A stretch of DNA of 64,000 nt from G965247775 sp965247775 (lineage in GTDB: Bacteria > Chloroflexota > Dehalococcoidia > Bin125): contig OZ252031.1 of assembly GCA_965247775.1 (NCBI GenBank), forward strand, positions 434,001 through 498,000. Reading direction: 5' to 3'. Under the pieces are notes generated by a model. That model made no database searches and was not told where the DNA came from. It was given only the letters and a program-made list of their open reading frames with translations. Shown in pieces: positions 54,228 to 62,696 of the stretch (position 1 is the stretch's first letter; the number at the start of each line of letters is the position of its first letter). Position numbers and translations under genes: made by a program.

Positions 54228-55957
54228 TGCTGCTCAGCAAGCTGAAGGAGTACGCGGACGAGCGGATGGAGGGGCAGCTTCCGCCGCTCTACGCCCCAAC
54301 GCCCGTCGCCTGCATCGTCGCTCTGGACGCCGACGGACGTCCGCTTTCGCGACAGCCGATTTCGCGTATCGACCCGAGCACGCCACGCGGGAAGCGCGGC
54401 TTGGACATGGCTGCGCCGGAAATCCAGCGCGCGTCCGGCATCAAACCCTTGCTGCTTGCCGACAACGGCGAGTACACCTTCGGCCGGGCGCGCGATCCCG
54501 GCAAACAGGCTCGCGTCGAGCAGGCGCACGCGGCCTATCGCGATCTCCTCGATCGCTGCGCGATCGAGACGGAGGAGCCAGCAGTGCTCGCCGTGCGACG
54601 CTTCTACGAACGTGGTGGCGTGGATCAGCTCAACCTCGGTGAGGAGTGGGACTACGGCCTGAAGGTCACCTTCAGCGTGCGCCTGGATGCCGGCGATGTC
54701 CGTCCTATCGACTTGCCTGCGGTGCAGGAGTTCTGGCTCTCGATCAATACACCCGACCCGGACACCAGTGGTCAGTGCCTCGTCTGCGGCGAGCGCAAGC
54801 CCGTGCTTGACCGTCTGCAAGCGAAGATCAAGGGGATTCGCGGCGGCCAGTCGTCCGGCACTTCGATCATCTCGGCCAACTCCGACGCGTTCGAGTCCTA
54901 CGGCCTGAAGGCTTCCAAGATCGCGCCCACCTGCCGGGAATGCGGGGAGGCGTTCACGCGCGCGGCAAACGACCTGATCGCAGGGGAGCAGAGCAGCCTC
55001 TCTGTCGGCGACGCCACGTTCATCTTCTGGACGCGCGAGAGCGTGGAATTCGACTTCGGAGGCTTCATGCGGGAACCCGATGCCGCACAGGTCAAGGCGC
55101 TCGTCGAGTCCGTGGGCAGAGGCCGTCAAGCCCCTATCGAGAACGAGACAGTGTTCTACGCCGCGTCGCTCTCGGCCAGCGGTGGCCGGGCGGTGGTGCG
55201 CGACTGGATGGATACCACCGTGGGCAGCGTCGTGAAGAGCATCGCGCGGTGGTTTGAGCTTCAGTGGATCACCGATCCGCGGGACGAGGATCCAGCAGGC
55301 GTGAATCCCCGCCCGCTCAGCCTCTTCCAACTCGCGATCTCCACAGTTCGGACGGCGAACGATCTCCCCGTCACGATGCCCCGTGCTCTGTTCCGTGCTG
55401 CCCTCGCGGGCACGCCTCTGCCGATGGAACTTGCCTTCCAGGCGGTCAGGCGCTGTCGCGCGGAGCAGGGCGTCACCCGACCTCGCGCGGCCCTCATCAA
55501 ACTCGTCCTGCTCAGTCAGGAAACACAACTACCAGAGGAGGATTACATGGTTGCCCTCGATCCCGAACACCCAGAACCCGCCTACCAGTGCGGCCGCCTG
55601 CTGGCCGTGCTGGAGTCGGCGCAGCGCCAGGCCATGCCCAGGCTCAAGACGGGCATCGTGGACCGCTTCTACGGAGCCGCTTCCACGGCCCCGCTCTCAG
55701 TCTTCCCACGCCTGATCCGGGGCGCCCAGCCTCACCTCGCGCGCCTGGAGCGGGACAAGGCGGGCGCTCACGTCGCTCTCCAGCGACGGCTGGAAGAGGT
55801 CGTCGACCAGATCGGAGCGTTCCCAACGGTGCTCCCGCTGCCCGAACAAGGTCTCTTCGCCCTCGGCTACTACCACCAGCGTGCCGCAGACCACGCGCGG
55901 GCCCGCGAGCGTAGTGAAGCCCGCGCGGCTGAGCCCACGGGTACCACCGAGAACTAA
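54227..55957 (+). CDS. cas8c: Cas8c (Csd1), type I-C large subunit
   Basis: A 576-residue Csd1-family protein beginning MLLSKLKEYADERMEGQLPP, with FGRARDPGKQARVEQAHAAY, a zinc-type CLVCGERKPVLDRLQ...CRECG region near residues 185-240 and LPMELAFQAVRRCRAEQ downstream. It recognises the PAM and holds the non-target strand in Cascade. An internal start in this family yields the small subunit Cas11c. The ATG at about 55549, preceded by AGAGGAGG inside this gene, is a good candidate. Confidence 0.94.
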   Translation: MLLSKLKEYADERMEGQLPPLYAPTPVACIVALDADGRPLSRQPISRIDPSTPRGKRGLDMAAPEIQRASGIKPLLLADNGEYTFGRARDPGKQARVEQAHAAYRDLLDRCAIETEEPAVLAVRRFYERGGVDQLNLGEEWDYGLKVTFSVRLDAGDVRPIDLPAVQEFWLSINTPDPDTSGQCLVCGERKPVLDRLQAKIKGIRGGQSSGTSIISANSDAFESYGLKASKIAPTCRECGEAFTRAANDLIAGEQSSLSVGDATFIFWTRESVEFDFGGFMREPDAAQVKALVESVGRGRQAPIENETVFYAASLSASGGRAVVRDWMDTTVGSVVKSIARWFELQWITDPRDEDPAGVNPRPLSLFQLAISTVRTANDLPVTMPRALFRAALAGTPLPMELAFQAVRRCRAEQGVTRPRAALIKLVLLSQETQLPEEDYMVALDPEHPEPAYQCGRLLAVLESAQRQAMPRLKTGIVDRFYGAASTAPLSVFPRLIRGAQPHLARLERDKAGAHVALQRRLEEVVDQIGAFPTVLPLPEQGLFALGYYHQRAADHARARERSEARAAEPTGTTEN

Positions 55958-56000
55958 CAACCCACACTGAGAACCGATCGAGCCCTGAAAGGACTCCACC

Positions 56001-56891
56001 ATGACGACCACTACCGTTCCCCACCTCGGCCTGGATCGCCGCCATGACTTCGTCCTGTTGTTTGACGTGCGGGACGGCAACCCCAACGGCGACCCCGACG
56101 CCGGCAACCTGCCGCGCGTTGATCCGGAGACGATGCAGGGCCTCGTGACCGATGTCGCGATCAAGCGCAAGGTGCGCGACTACGTCGACATGGCTCACGG
56201 CGAGGGGCGCTTCAAAGTCTACGTACAGCATGGCCAGTTTCTCGCGGACCGACGCGCTCGCGTCTTCGCCGGGCGCGCGAACGGAGAGAAGAACCCTGCC
56301 GTGAAGGATGCCCAGGGCTGGATGTGCGAGGAGTTCTACGACGTGCGCATGTTCGGCGCGGTGATGTCCATGAAGGAACACAACGCCGGCCAGGTCCGGG
56401 GTCCGATGCAATTGACGTTCGCGCGGTCGATCAACCCCATCGTGCCCCTCGACTCGAGCATCGTCGGGCCAGCCCAGAACGAGCGGGATGTGAATCGCGA
56501 GGATGCCGAGGGTCAGGCGACCAACTACGGGACGATGGGCCGCAAGTCCACGGTTCCGTACGGCCTCTATCGTGCGCACGGCTTCTTCAACCCCCACTTC
56601 GCCGAAAAGACTGGCGTCGACGGCGACGACCTTGAGCTCTTCTGGAAGGCCCTTGAAATGATGTGGGACGTCGACCGCTCCGCGTCGCGCGGCGAGATGG
56701 CTTGCCGCGGCCTCTACGTCTTCTCGCATGAGAGCAAGCTTGGGAACGCACCGGCGCACACTCTCTTCGATCGGATTCGAATCGAGCGCAGGGGAGAGAC
56801 GGCATCGCGCCAGTTCGCCGACTACGCCGTCACGATCGACAAGGGAGCGCTCCCGGATGGCGTCACGCTCACCCGACTGGTCGGTGCGTGA
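56001..56891 (+). CDS. cas7c: Cas7 (Csd2), type I-C backbone subunit
   Basis: A 296-residue Csd2 protein. It has FVLLFDVRDGNPNGDPDAGN, IKRKVRDYV, DVRMFGAVMS and GQVRGPMQLTFARSINPIVP, the standard RRM-fold Cas7 elements. Several copies line the crRNA in Cascade. AAAGGA precedes the ATG. It ends in a 4-base overlap with cas4 (GTGA). Confidence 0.95.
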   Translation: MTTTTVPHLGLDRRHDFVLLFDVRDGNPNGDPDAGNLPRVDPETMQGLVTDVAIKRKVRDYVDMAHGEGRFKVYVQHGQFLADRRARVFAGRANGEKNPAVKDAQGWMCEEFYDVRMFGAVMSMKEHNAGQVRGPMQLTFARSINPIVPLDSSIVGPAQNERDVNREDAEGQATNYGTMGRKSTVPYGLYRAHGFFNPHFAEKTGVDGDDLELFWKALEMMWDVDRSASRGEMACRGLYVFSHESKLGNAPAHTLFDRIRIERRGETASRQFADYAVTIDKGALPDGVTLTRLVGA

Positions 56892-57565
56892 TCTCCCCCG
56901 CGGACCTCGCTGCGGAACTCGGGGGCGAGGACGCTGCCGATCTGCTCACGGTGCCAATCTCGGCCATCGAGCACTTCTCGTACTGCCCGCGCCAGTGTGC
57001 GCTGATCCATGTGGAGCAGATTTACGAGGAGAACGTCTTCACGATGCGCGGCCGGCTGGCGCACGAGCGCGTGGACGCCGGCGAGGCCGAGCAGCGTGAC
57101 GGTGTCCGCATTGTCCGCAGCCTGCCGCTCTGGTCGGAGCGGCTTGGCCTGAGCGGCAAGAGCGACGTCGTGGAGTTCCGGGACCGCCGCCCGTTCCCCA
57201 TCGAGTACAAGGTGGGGCGCCGTCGTCCCCCGCACGCCGATCTGCAGCTCTGCGCGCAGGCGCTCTGCCTGGAGGAGATGCTGGCGACGGCCGTCCCCTC
57301 CGGCGCCATCTACACGCACGCCGAGCGTCGTCGCCATCACGTCGCCTTTACCCCCGCGCTGCGCCGGCAGACGGAAGCGACGATCGCCGCCGTCCGCGCG
57401 CAGCTGCGAACACAGCGGCTCCCGCCCGCCCCCAACGATGCCCGCTGCCCCCCCTGCTCGCTGCTCGGCACCTGCTTGCCACAGGTCGTCAGTGCCCGGT
57501 CGAGACTTCGGGGCTTGCAAGGCGCGCTCTTCCGGCCGCTGAAGGCCGGGCTCGACGATGTATGA
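56888..57565 (+). CDS. cas4: Cas4 nuclease
   Basis: A 225-residue RecB-like Cas4. The first Cys lies in FSYCPRQCALI and the C-terminal cysteines in CPPCSLLGTC, which together bind a 4Fe-4S cluster. Nuclease acids are in SGKSDVVEFRD and PIEYKVGRRR, with QLCAQALCLEEM as the Q motif. Cas4 selects PAM-containing prespacers for Cas1-Cas2. GTG start 56888; it overlaps cas1 by 8 bases. Confidence 0.95.
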   Translation: MISPADLAAELGGEDAADLLTVPISAIEHFSYCPRQCALIHVEQIYEENVFTMRGRLAHERVDAGEAEQRDGVRIVRSLPLWSERLGLSGKSDVVEFRDRRPFPIEYKVGRRRPPHADLQLCAQALCLEEMLATAVPSGAIYTHAERRRHHVAFTPALRRQTEATIAAVRAQLRTQRLPPAPNDARCPPCSLLGTCLPQVVSARSRLRGLQGALFRPLKAGLDDV

Positions 57566-58589
57566 GGTACTGAACACCCTCTATGCGCTCACGCCGGGGA
57601 CCAGCCTCTCCCTGGACCACGACACGGTACGGGTGACCGTCGAGGGGGAGACACGTCTGCGCGTCCCCCTCGTCCGGCTGGAGGGGATCGTTGCCGTGGG
57701 GCGGATCACGCTGAGTCCGTTCCTGATCCATCGTTGCGCGGAGGACGGGCGCAGCATCGTCTGGCTAAGCCGCGCGGGGAGGTTCAAAGCGCGGCTGGAG
57801 GGCCCCACGCGAGGGAATGTCCTCCTGCGGCGGGCCCAGCACCTCGCACTTTCCGATGCCGAATGGCCGCGGGCCCTGGGCCGCCAGTTCGTGGCCGGGA
57901 AGATCCAGAACAGTCGCACGCTGCTGCTCCGTGCGGCGCGCGAGGCGGCGCAACCCGTGGATGCGGAACCCCTGCGGGATGCGGCCGACCGGCTTGCCAA
58001 CATCTTGGCCACGCTGCCGGCCACCGCCACACTCGATCACGTGCGCGGCGCCGAAGGCGACGCCGCGCGGACCTACTTCGCCGTCTTCGGCCACATGGTG
58101 CGTGGGGACCGGCGTGCCTTCATCCCAGACGGACGCTCCAAGCGTCCCCCGCGCGATCGCGCCAACGCGGTCCTCTCCTTCCTCTACGCGCTCGTGCGCG
58201 GCGAGTGCGCCGCGGCGCTGGAGGGGGTGGGCCTGGACCCGCAGGTGGGCTACCTCCATGCCCTGCGCCCCGGCCGGCCGGCGCTCGCCCTCGATCTGAT
58301 GGAGGAACTGCGTCCGGCCGTCGCCGACCGCTTGGCGCTCCGCCTGATCAATTGGCGCCAGCTGCAGGCCAACCACTTCGAGACGACGGCCGGGGGCGCC
58401 GTCCGCCTGACGGATGCCGGCCGCCGCGCCGTGGTCACGGCGTACCAGAAACGGAAGGAGGCAGTCGTGGACCATCGGACCTTGCGGGACAAGGTGCCCC
58501 TGGGCCTCGTCCCCCACCTCCAGGCCCGGCTGCTCGCGCGCCACCTCCGCGGGGACCTGGCGCATTACCCGCCTTACCTGGCGCGTTAG
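57558..58589 (+). CDS. cas1: Cas1 integrase
   Basis: A 343-residue Cas1. It has the beta-sheet N-terminus (MYEVLNTLYALTPGTSLSLD), then the helical domain with EGDAARTYFAVFGHM (catalytic Glu), PPRDRANAVLSFLYALVRGE, DPQVGYLHALRPGRPALALD (catalytic His and acid) and DLMEEL. It integrates new spacers with Cas2. Length and motifs are normal for the type I-C clade. Confidence 0.96.
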   Translation: MYEVLNTLYALTPGTSLSLDHDTVRVTVEGETRLRVPLVRLEGIVAVGRITLSPFLIHRCAEDGRSIVWLSRAGRFKARLEGPTRGNVLLRRAQHLALSDAEWPRALGRQFVAGKIQNSRTLLLRAAREAAQPVDAEPLRDAADRLANILATLPATATLDHVRGAEGDAARTYFAVFGHMVRGDRRAFIPDGRSKRPPRDRANAVLSFLYALVRGECAAALEGVGLDPQVGYLHALRPGRPALALDLMEELRPAVADRLALRLINWRQLQANHFETTAGGAVRLTDAGRRAVVTAYQKRKEAVVDHRTLRDKVPLGLVPHLQARLLARHLRGDLAHYPPYLAR

Positions 58590-58599
58590 GAGGGGGTGG

Positions 58600-58890
58600 A
58601 TGGAACTGCTGGTCGCCTACGACGTCGCCACAGAGGATGCGGACGGCCGGCGCCGCTTGCGCCGCGTCGCCGCCGTCTGCCAGGCCTTCGGCCAGCGCGT
58701 ACAGAAGTCCGTCTTCGAGTGTGTGCTGAACGATGTGCAGTTGGAGGTGCTGGTCGCCCAGCTACGGGGGGAAATGGACGAGGCGGCGGACAGTGTGCGC
58801 ATCTATCGGTTGCGGGAGCCTCGCGCGCGCTACCTGCATCACTACGGCGTGAAGCCGCAGGTGGATCTGCACGACCCGCTGGTGCTTTGA
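58600..58890 (+). CDS. cas2: Cas2
   Basis: A 96-residue ferredoxin-fold protein: MELLVAYDVATEDADGRRRL, RVQKSVFECVLNDVQLEVLV and DSVRIYRLREP. It dimerises between Cas1 dimers during adaptation. AGGAGGGGG precedes the ATG, 10 bases after cas1. Confidence 0.95.
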   Translation: MELLVAYDVATEDADGRRRLRRVAAVCQAFGQRVQKSVFECVLNDVQLEVLVAQLRGEMDEAADSVRIYRLREPRARYLHHYGVKPQVDLHDPLVL

Positions 58891-59077
58891 TGGCCGCGAC
58901 CGCGCGCCGCGCGGACCACAGGTGCACAGGCCACTCCGGGGGGATCCGCGCTGCCGCGAGCCCTTCGGCGCCTGGAGAGGCACCCCGGCGGGAGGCGCCA
59001 GACTCCCATCGGGGCACGGTTGGCCGTCCTGGATGGCCCGTCGTAGGGAGAGCGCCCCCCGGGGGCGCAGGAACGGA
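58891..59077 (+). promoter_or_regulatory. CRISPR leader
   Basis: The 187 bases between cas2 and the first repeat should hold the array promoter and integration signals. They are strikingly GC-rich, with a palindrome GCGCCCCCCGGGGGCGC at 59052-59068 just before the array. No confident promoter is visible. Confidence 0.55.
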
Positions 59078-60210
59078 GTCGCGCCCGGCCCTAGAGCCGG
59101 GCGAGGATTGAAACTCGAATCGTCACACGAATGCGCTACTAGCACCCGCGTCGCGCCCGGCCCTAGAGCCGGGCGAGGATTGAAACAGCTTCTGTCGAGC
59201 TGCCACCGTGGCACCGAGCTCGGGTCGCGCCCGGCCCTAGAGCCGGGCGAGGATTGAAACGCGCAACGCGCGCAGGAGATGCGCGACCGCTGGCAGGTCG
59301 CGCCCGGCCCTAGAGCCGGGCGAGGATTGAAACCCTTCCAGTATCGCGGCCACGGTGAGCAGTTGCATTGTCGCGCCCGGCCCTAGAGCCGGGCGAGGAT
59401 TGAAACCGGGGCTGGGCATCACTGCCCTGCTTATCCCTCCGGGTCGCGCCCGGCCCTAGAGCCGGGCGAGGATTGAAACCGTCATGGCCTCAGCCGTCGG
59501 CACGCCAGTTGTCGTCAAGTCGCGCCCGGCCCTAGAGCCGGGCGAGGATTGAAACCAATCCGCGCCGAGCCAGTCCATCGGTGAAGCAATGGTCGCGCCC
59601 GGCCCTAGAGCCGGGCGAGGATTGAAACGCCTGGGATACACAGTGGACTACCCCGCCGTGGCCTGTCGCGCCCGGCCCTAGAGCCGGGCGAGGATTGAAA
59701 CCGGAGGAGCTGCACAGATGGCGACGTGCGCCCCGTGTCGCGCCCGGCCCTAGAGCCGGGCGAGGATTGAAACTGGGATTCCATCATGTCGTGCACCTTA
59801 CGTTCGGGGTCGCGCCCGGCCCTAGAGCCGGGCGAGGATTGAAACGGCTTCCTCGTCTCGCTCATCGCATCCGGGATTTTGTCGCGCCCGGCCCTAGAGC
59901 CGGGCGAGGATTGAAACTAGGAGGTCCTGCGCCCTGGGAACGGGCATCTCAAGAGTCGCGCTCGGCCCTAGAGCCGGGCGAGGATTGAAACGACGCGCGC
60001 CGGACCCGGGACTTGGAACTCAACGTGCGTCGCGCTCGGCCCTAGAGCCGGGCGAGGATTGAAACGGCCGTTTTCACCACTTTTGGACGTTTTCGGCCGT
60101 GTCGCGCTCGGCCCTAGAGCCGGGCGAGGATTGAAACTGCGGTTGTGGGCGCCGTGGGATGATGCCATTCAGTGTCGCGCTCGGCCCTAGAGCCGGGCGA
60201 GGATTGAAAC
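59078..60210 (+). CRISPR. Type I-C CRISPR array, 16 repeats
   Basis: Sixteen 37-bp repeats enclose 15 spacers of 35-39 bp. The repeat has an 8-bp stem (CGCCCGGC/GCCGGGCG) and a 3' handle AGGATTGAAAC, so transcription runs away from cas2. Repeats 1-12 are identical. Repeats 13-16 (from 59955) carry C to T at position 8, as expected for old, leader-distal units. A further 36-bp spacer-like stretch follows the last repeat before recombinase sequence begins. I saw no spacer matching elsewhere in this window. Confidence 0.98.
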
Positions 60211-60253
60211 CTCACCCCGACCAGATTGGTGACTAGCTGCTGTCGTGTCACGG

Positions 60254-60699
60254 GCTTACCGGGAGAGGCTGACCCGTTTTTGCCGCTGCCTCGTCGAGGA
60301 TGGGCGCCCCTGGATCCGGACCGGATCCGCCCCGACCACGTGATCGCCTCCCTCGTCCGCTTTGCCGCCCGCAGCCCCGCCACCCGCCACCGCGCCTTCC
60401 GCGAGGTGCGCTACTTCTGCACCTGGCTGCGCGCCGCCGGCTACACCGACAACGACCCCTTCCGCGGTCTCCGCAATGTGCGCCTGCCCCGGACGATCGT
60501 GCCGCCCCTGACGCCCGCGGAGATCGCCCGCCTGCTCGCCGGCTGCGACGGCGCCACGGTGGTGGGCCGCCGCGACCGCGCGATCCTCCTCACGCTGCTC
60601 GACACCGGCCTCCGTTGCGCCGAAGCGGTCCAGTTGGACCTCGCGGACTGCGCCTGGGCGGAGCGGCGGGTGAGCGTCGAACTCCGGCGCGGCCGCTGA
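60254..60699 (+). pseudogene. Tyrosine recombinase fragment cutting the CRISPR array (copy C)
   Basis: AYRERLTRFCRCLVEDG, then after a one-base shift PLDPDRIRPDHVIASLVRFA to VRLPRTIVPPLTPAEIARLL and LLTLLDTGLRCAEAVQLDLA. It keeps most of the core-binding domain and the first Arg box but lacks the HxxR, His and Tyr boxes. It starts about 43 bases after the last CRISPR repeat. It matches copy B closely and, like A, ends abruptly. Confidence 0.85.
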
Positions 60700-60716
60700 C
60701 GGGGGAACGCCGCCGG

Positions 60717-61274
60717 CTAGGGGTTGGATTCCTGGGTTGGGGCAGGACATCCGCTGTCGGGGGCGCAGTCGGCCTCCGACTCGGCGCGCGGTTCGTCAAT
60801 GAGCCGGGCAAGGGTGGCGCCGACGGCGAGGTCGTCGATCTGGCCAAACGCGTGGAGGCGGATGCGTCCGGCCCGGTCGATGACAACCAAGCTTGGGGTG
60901 CCCCGCAGCTGGAACCGGCCCATCGTGATGGGCAGGGTGCCCCCGGGGTCGTGGGCGTCGACGCCGACCGGGAACGGGATGCGATACTCGTGCAGGAACG
61001 CTTCGAGTGACACCGGGGTCATGGCGGCGTGGTGTTCGAACACGCAGTGGAGCCCGAGCACGGTGACGTCGTCGCCGAAGGCCTGCTGGATGCGCTTGGC
61101 CTGCGGCAGCCCGTGGGAGACGCAACCGGGGCAGAGCATCTGGAACGCCTCGATGACCACCACCTCGCCTCGGAGATCAGCCAGCGTCGGATCAGTGGCC
61201 GTATTGAACCACCGGGTGATCGCCAGCTCAGGAGCAGCGGGGTACGTCGATTGCATGGTCATCGGCGGTTGCAT
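60717..61274 (-). CDS. Thioredoxin-fold (TlpA/AhpC-TSA-like) protein
   Basis: A ~185-residue redoxin. EVVVIEAFQMLCPGCVSHGL gives the CxxC motif. FQLRGTPSLVVIDRAGRIRL holds the cis-Pro segment, and VSLEAFLHEYRIPFPVGVDA is typical of TlpA-like proteins. There is no signal peptide, so it is probably cytoplasmic. ATG 61274 is chosen; ATG 61262 or 61256 are possible. It likely reduces disulfides or peroxides. Confidence 0.8.
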   Translation of the reverse strand: MQPPMTMQSTYPAAPELAITRWFNTATDPTLADLRGEVVVIEAFQMLCPGCVSHGLPQAKRIQQAFGDDVTVLGLHCVFEHHAAMTPVSLEAFLHEYRIPFPVGVDAHDPGGTLPITMGRFQLRGTPSLVVIDRAGRIRLHAFGQIDDLAVGATLARLIDEPRAESEADCAPDSGCPAPTQESNP

Positions 61275-61372
61275 TCCCGTCGCGCCCCGCACCATAGGGG
61301 AAACGGCCAAGCAGGCGGGGTGATGACGGCCAGACCTCCCATAAGAGGGGGACTATAGGAGAACCTCCGTCT

Positions 61373-61732
61373 GTGATCGAACACGTTCGGTCTCGGCCAC
61401 AGCCTCACCCACACAGTCTTCTCCTTGAGGCGATAGCGGAGGAAACCGGTACCGGCATGGCCGTTAGCGCGTTAGATGTCTTCAAGATCGACGTTGAGGG
61501 AAACCACGCCGGCGAGCCCGTTGCCCCCTTCGTCGACTGCGAACTGCAGGACGGGGCGACAGCGGAGTTCCTCAAGCTCTGGCGACGCCGGCCGCGCGAG
61601 TTCACGCAGTACGTCGGGGGCCCAGAACCCGGATGCCTCTGCGTACTCCGCGCGTACCCCGTGACCCTGGAGGACGAGCCCAGTGTCTATCTCGCGGAGC
61701 TGGACCGGTGGCTGATCGACTATGGGTACTAG
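61373..61732 (+). CDS. Hypothetical protein, 119 residues
   Basis: From GTG 61373 (AGGAG about 11 bases upstream): MIEHVRSRPQPHPHSLLLEA, DVFKIDVEGNHAGEPVAPFV and YPVTLEDEPSVYLAELDRWL. No family is recognised. The frame has natural composition and a plausible start, so it is probably a real gene. It precedes a frameshifted nuclease-like gene by about 50 bases. Confidence 0.5.
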   Translation: MIEHVRSRPQPHPHSLLLEAIAEETGTGMAVSALDVFKIDVEGNHAGEPVAPFVDCELQDGATAEFLKLWRRRPREFTQYVGGPEPGCLCVLRAYPVTLEDEPSVYLAELDRWLIDYGY

Positions 61733-61781
61733 GGTGCGGGGACGCCCGCAGCGGGGGATGGAAGGGCTGGAGAGTAAAGCT

Positions 61782-62402
61782 ATGTCCGATCTGATCACGC
61801 ACCTGCGAAGCTTCAACAGGAAGGAGCGGTTCATCCTGTTGCGCGAGTCCCTCGGCGCAAGCACGTTCTCCCTCCACAACAACTTCCGTGAACGGCTCGG
61901 GAATCTGCTGGGCTGACCATCCCGGACGATGCGTTCGTGGCGATGGACTACCACCTCGACTGGCTGCAGATGGCCCTGTACCTGGCGGCAACCCCTTCGC
62001 CGCCGTCGCCGATCCCGAACGACGATCTATTCAAGGCTAATCAGGAAGATGTCGACTTGCTCGTCGCGTTTGACGACACGGCGACGACCCACCTCGTGCT
62101 GGTCGAGGCGAAGATGGAGACGGGGTGGAGAAACAGCCAGCTGCGCTCGAAGGCACAGCGGCTCCGCCTGATCTTCGGCACGGGCCGGCCCGGCGCCGCG
62201 TCCGCCACGCCGCGCTTCGTGCTGGCGTCGCCGAAGAAGCCGGGACGCCTCCGCACTGACAGCTGGCCCGAGTGGGATGGCGCGGGACGGCGCTGCTCTT
62301 TGGATGGAGTTGCCGCGGCCCCCAGGACTTCGCAAGGTGACGCGCTGCATGGAGGACGGACGTGTCTCGGCGTCCGGCGGCTTCCTGCGTATCGACCCCT
62401 AG
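61782..62402 (+). pseudogene. PD-(D/E)XK nuclease-like gene with two frameshifts
   Basis: MSDLITHLRSFNRKERFILL to RERLGNLLG stops at 61916. The next frame continues LTIPDDAFVAMDYHLDWLQM and NQEDVDLLVAFDDTATTHLV, then LVEAKMETGW, a D...ExK nuclease pattern. A second shift near 62275 restores LWMELPRP and RVSASGGFLRIDP to the stop at 62402. With two single-base changes it would be an intact ~205-residue protein, so an assembly error is possible. Confidence 0.6.
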
Positions 62403-62563
62403 CAGGGCGCTAAAAAGGGGAGCCCTGGCAGCATGGGAGCAGAGAGGCTCCTATGCGCGGAGCGTCAGCACACGAAATTTCCTGTGAGGACATTGACGAA
62501 TATCTATACGGCAACGATCTAAGGTCTCGCCCCTCCAGCCCCTTGCCCTACCCTGTTGTCGTT

Positions 62564-62608
62564 TTTCCCAAGCAAAGGGTCGCGGGTTCGACCCCCGTTT
62601 CCCGCTCC
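62564..62608 (+). pseudogene. tRNA-Gly(CCC) 3' fragment
   Basis: These 45 bases match the anticodon loop-to-CCA portion of the intact tRNA-Gly(CCC) (20361-20405) with four differences. The 5' half is absent. The flanks also correspond: exactly 29 bases after CCA both loci read GTCGCCGGAGCCG, followed by GGGGCGGGCGTC a little later. It is probably an old attachment-site copy or a duplicated tRNA end. Confidence 0.8.
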
Positions 62609-62696
62609 AATGCCTTCGTGGAATACAGAGAAGGGACGGTCGCCGGAGCCGGCAGCGCGCCGCGACGGGGCGGGCGTCACCCGAAGGGGACGAATC

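Noticed and set aside
60066..60100. Palindromic spacer 14 (GGCCG...CGGCC ends) as a degenerate repeat
   Set aside because: It has normal spacer length and lies between two good repeats; short end symmetry alone is not enough.
59078..60246. Self-targeting spacers
   Set aside because: I compared spacer starts with the window by eye and saw no match. A full genome and virus search is needed for a firm statement.
62564..62608. Functional second tRNA-Gly(CCC)
   Set aside because: Upstream bases cannot form the acceptor or D stems; only the 3' 45 bases match.
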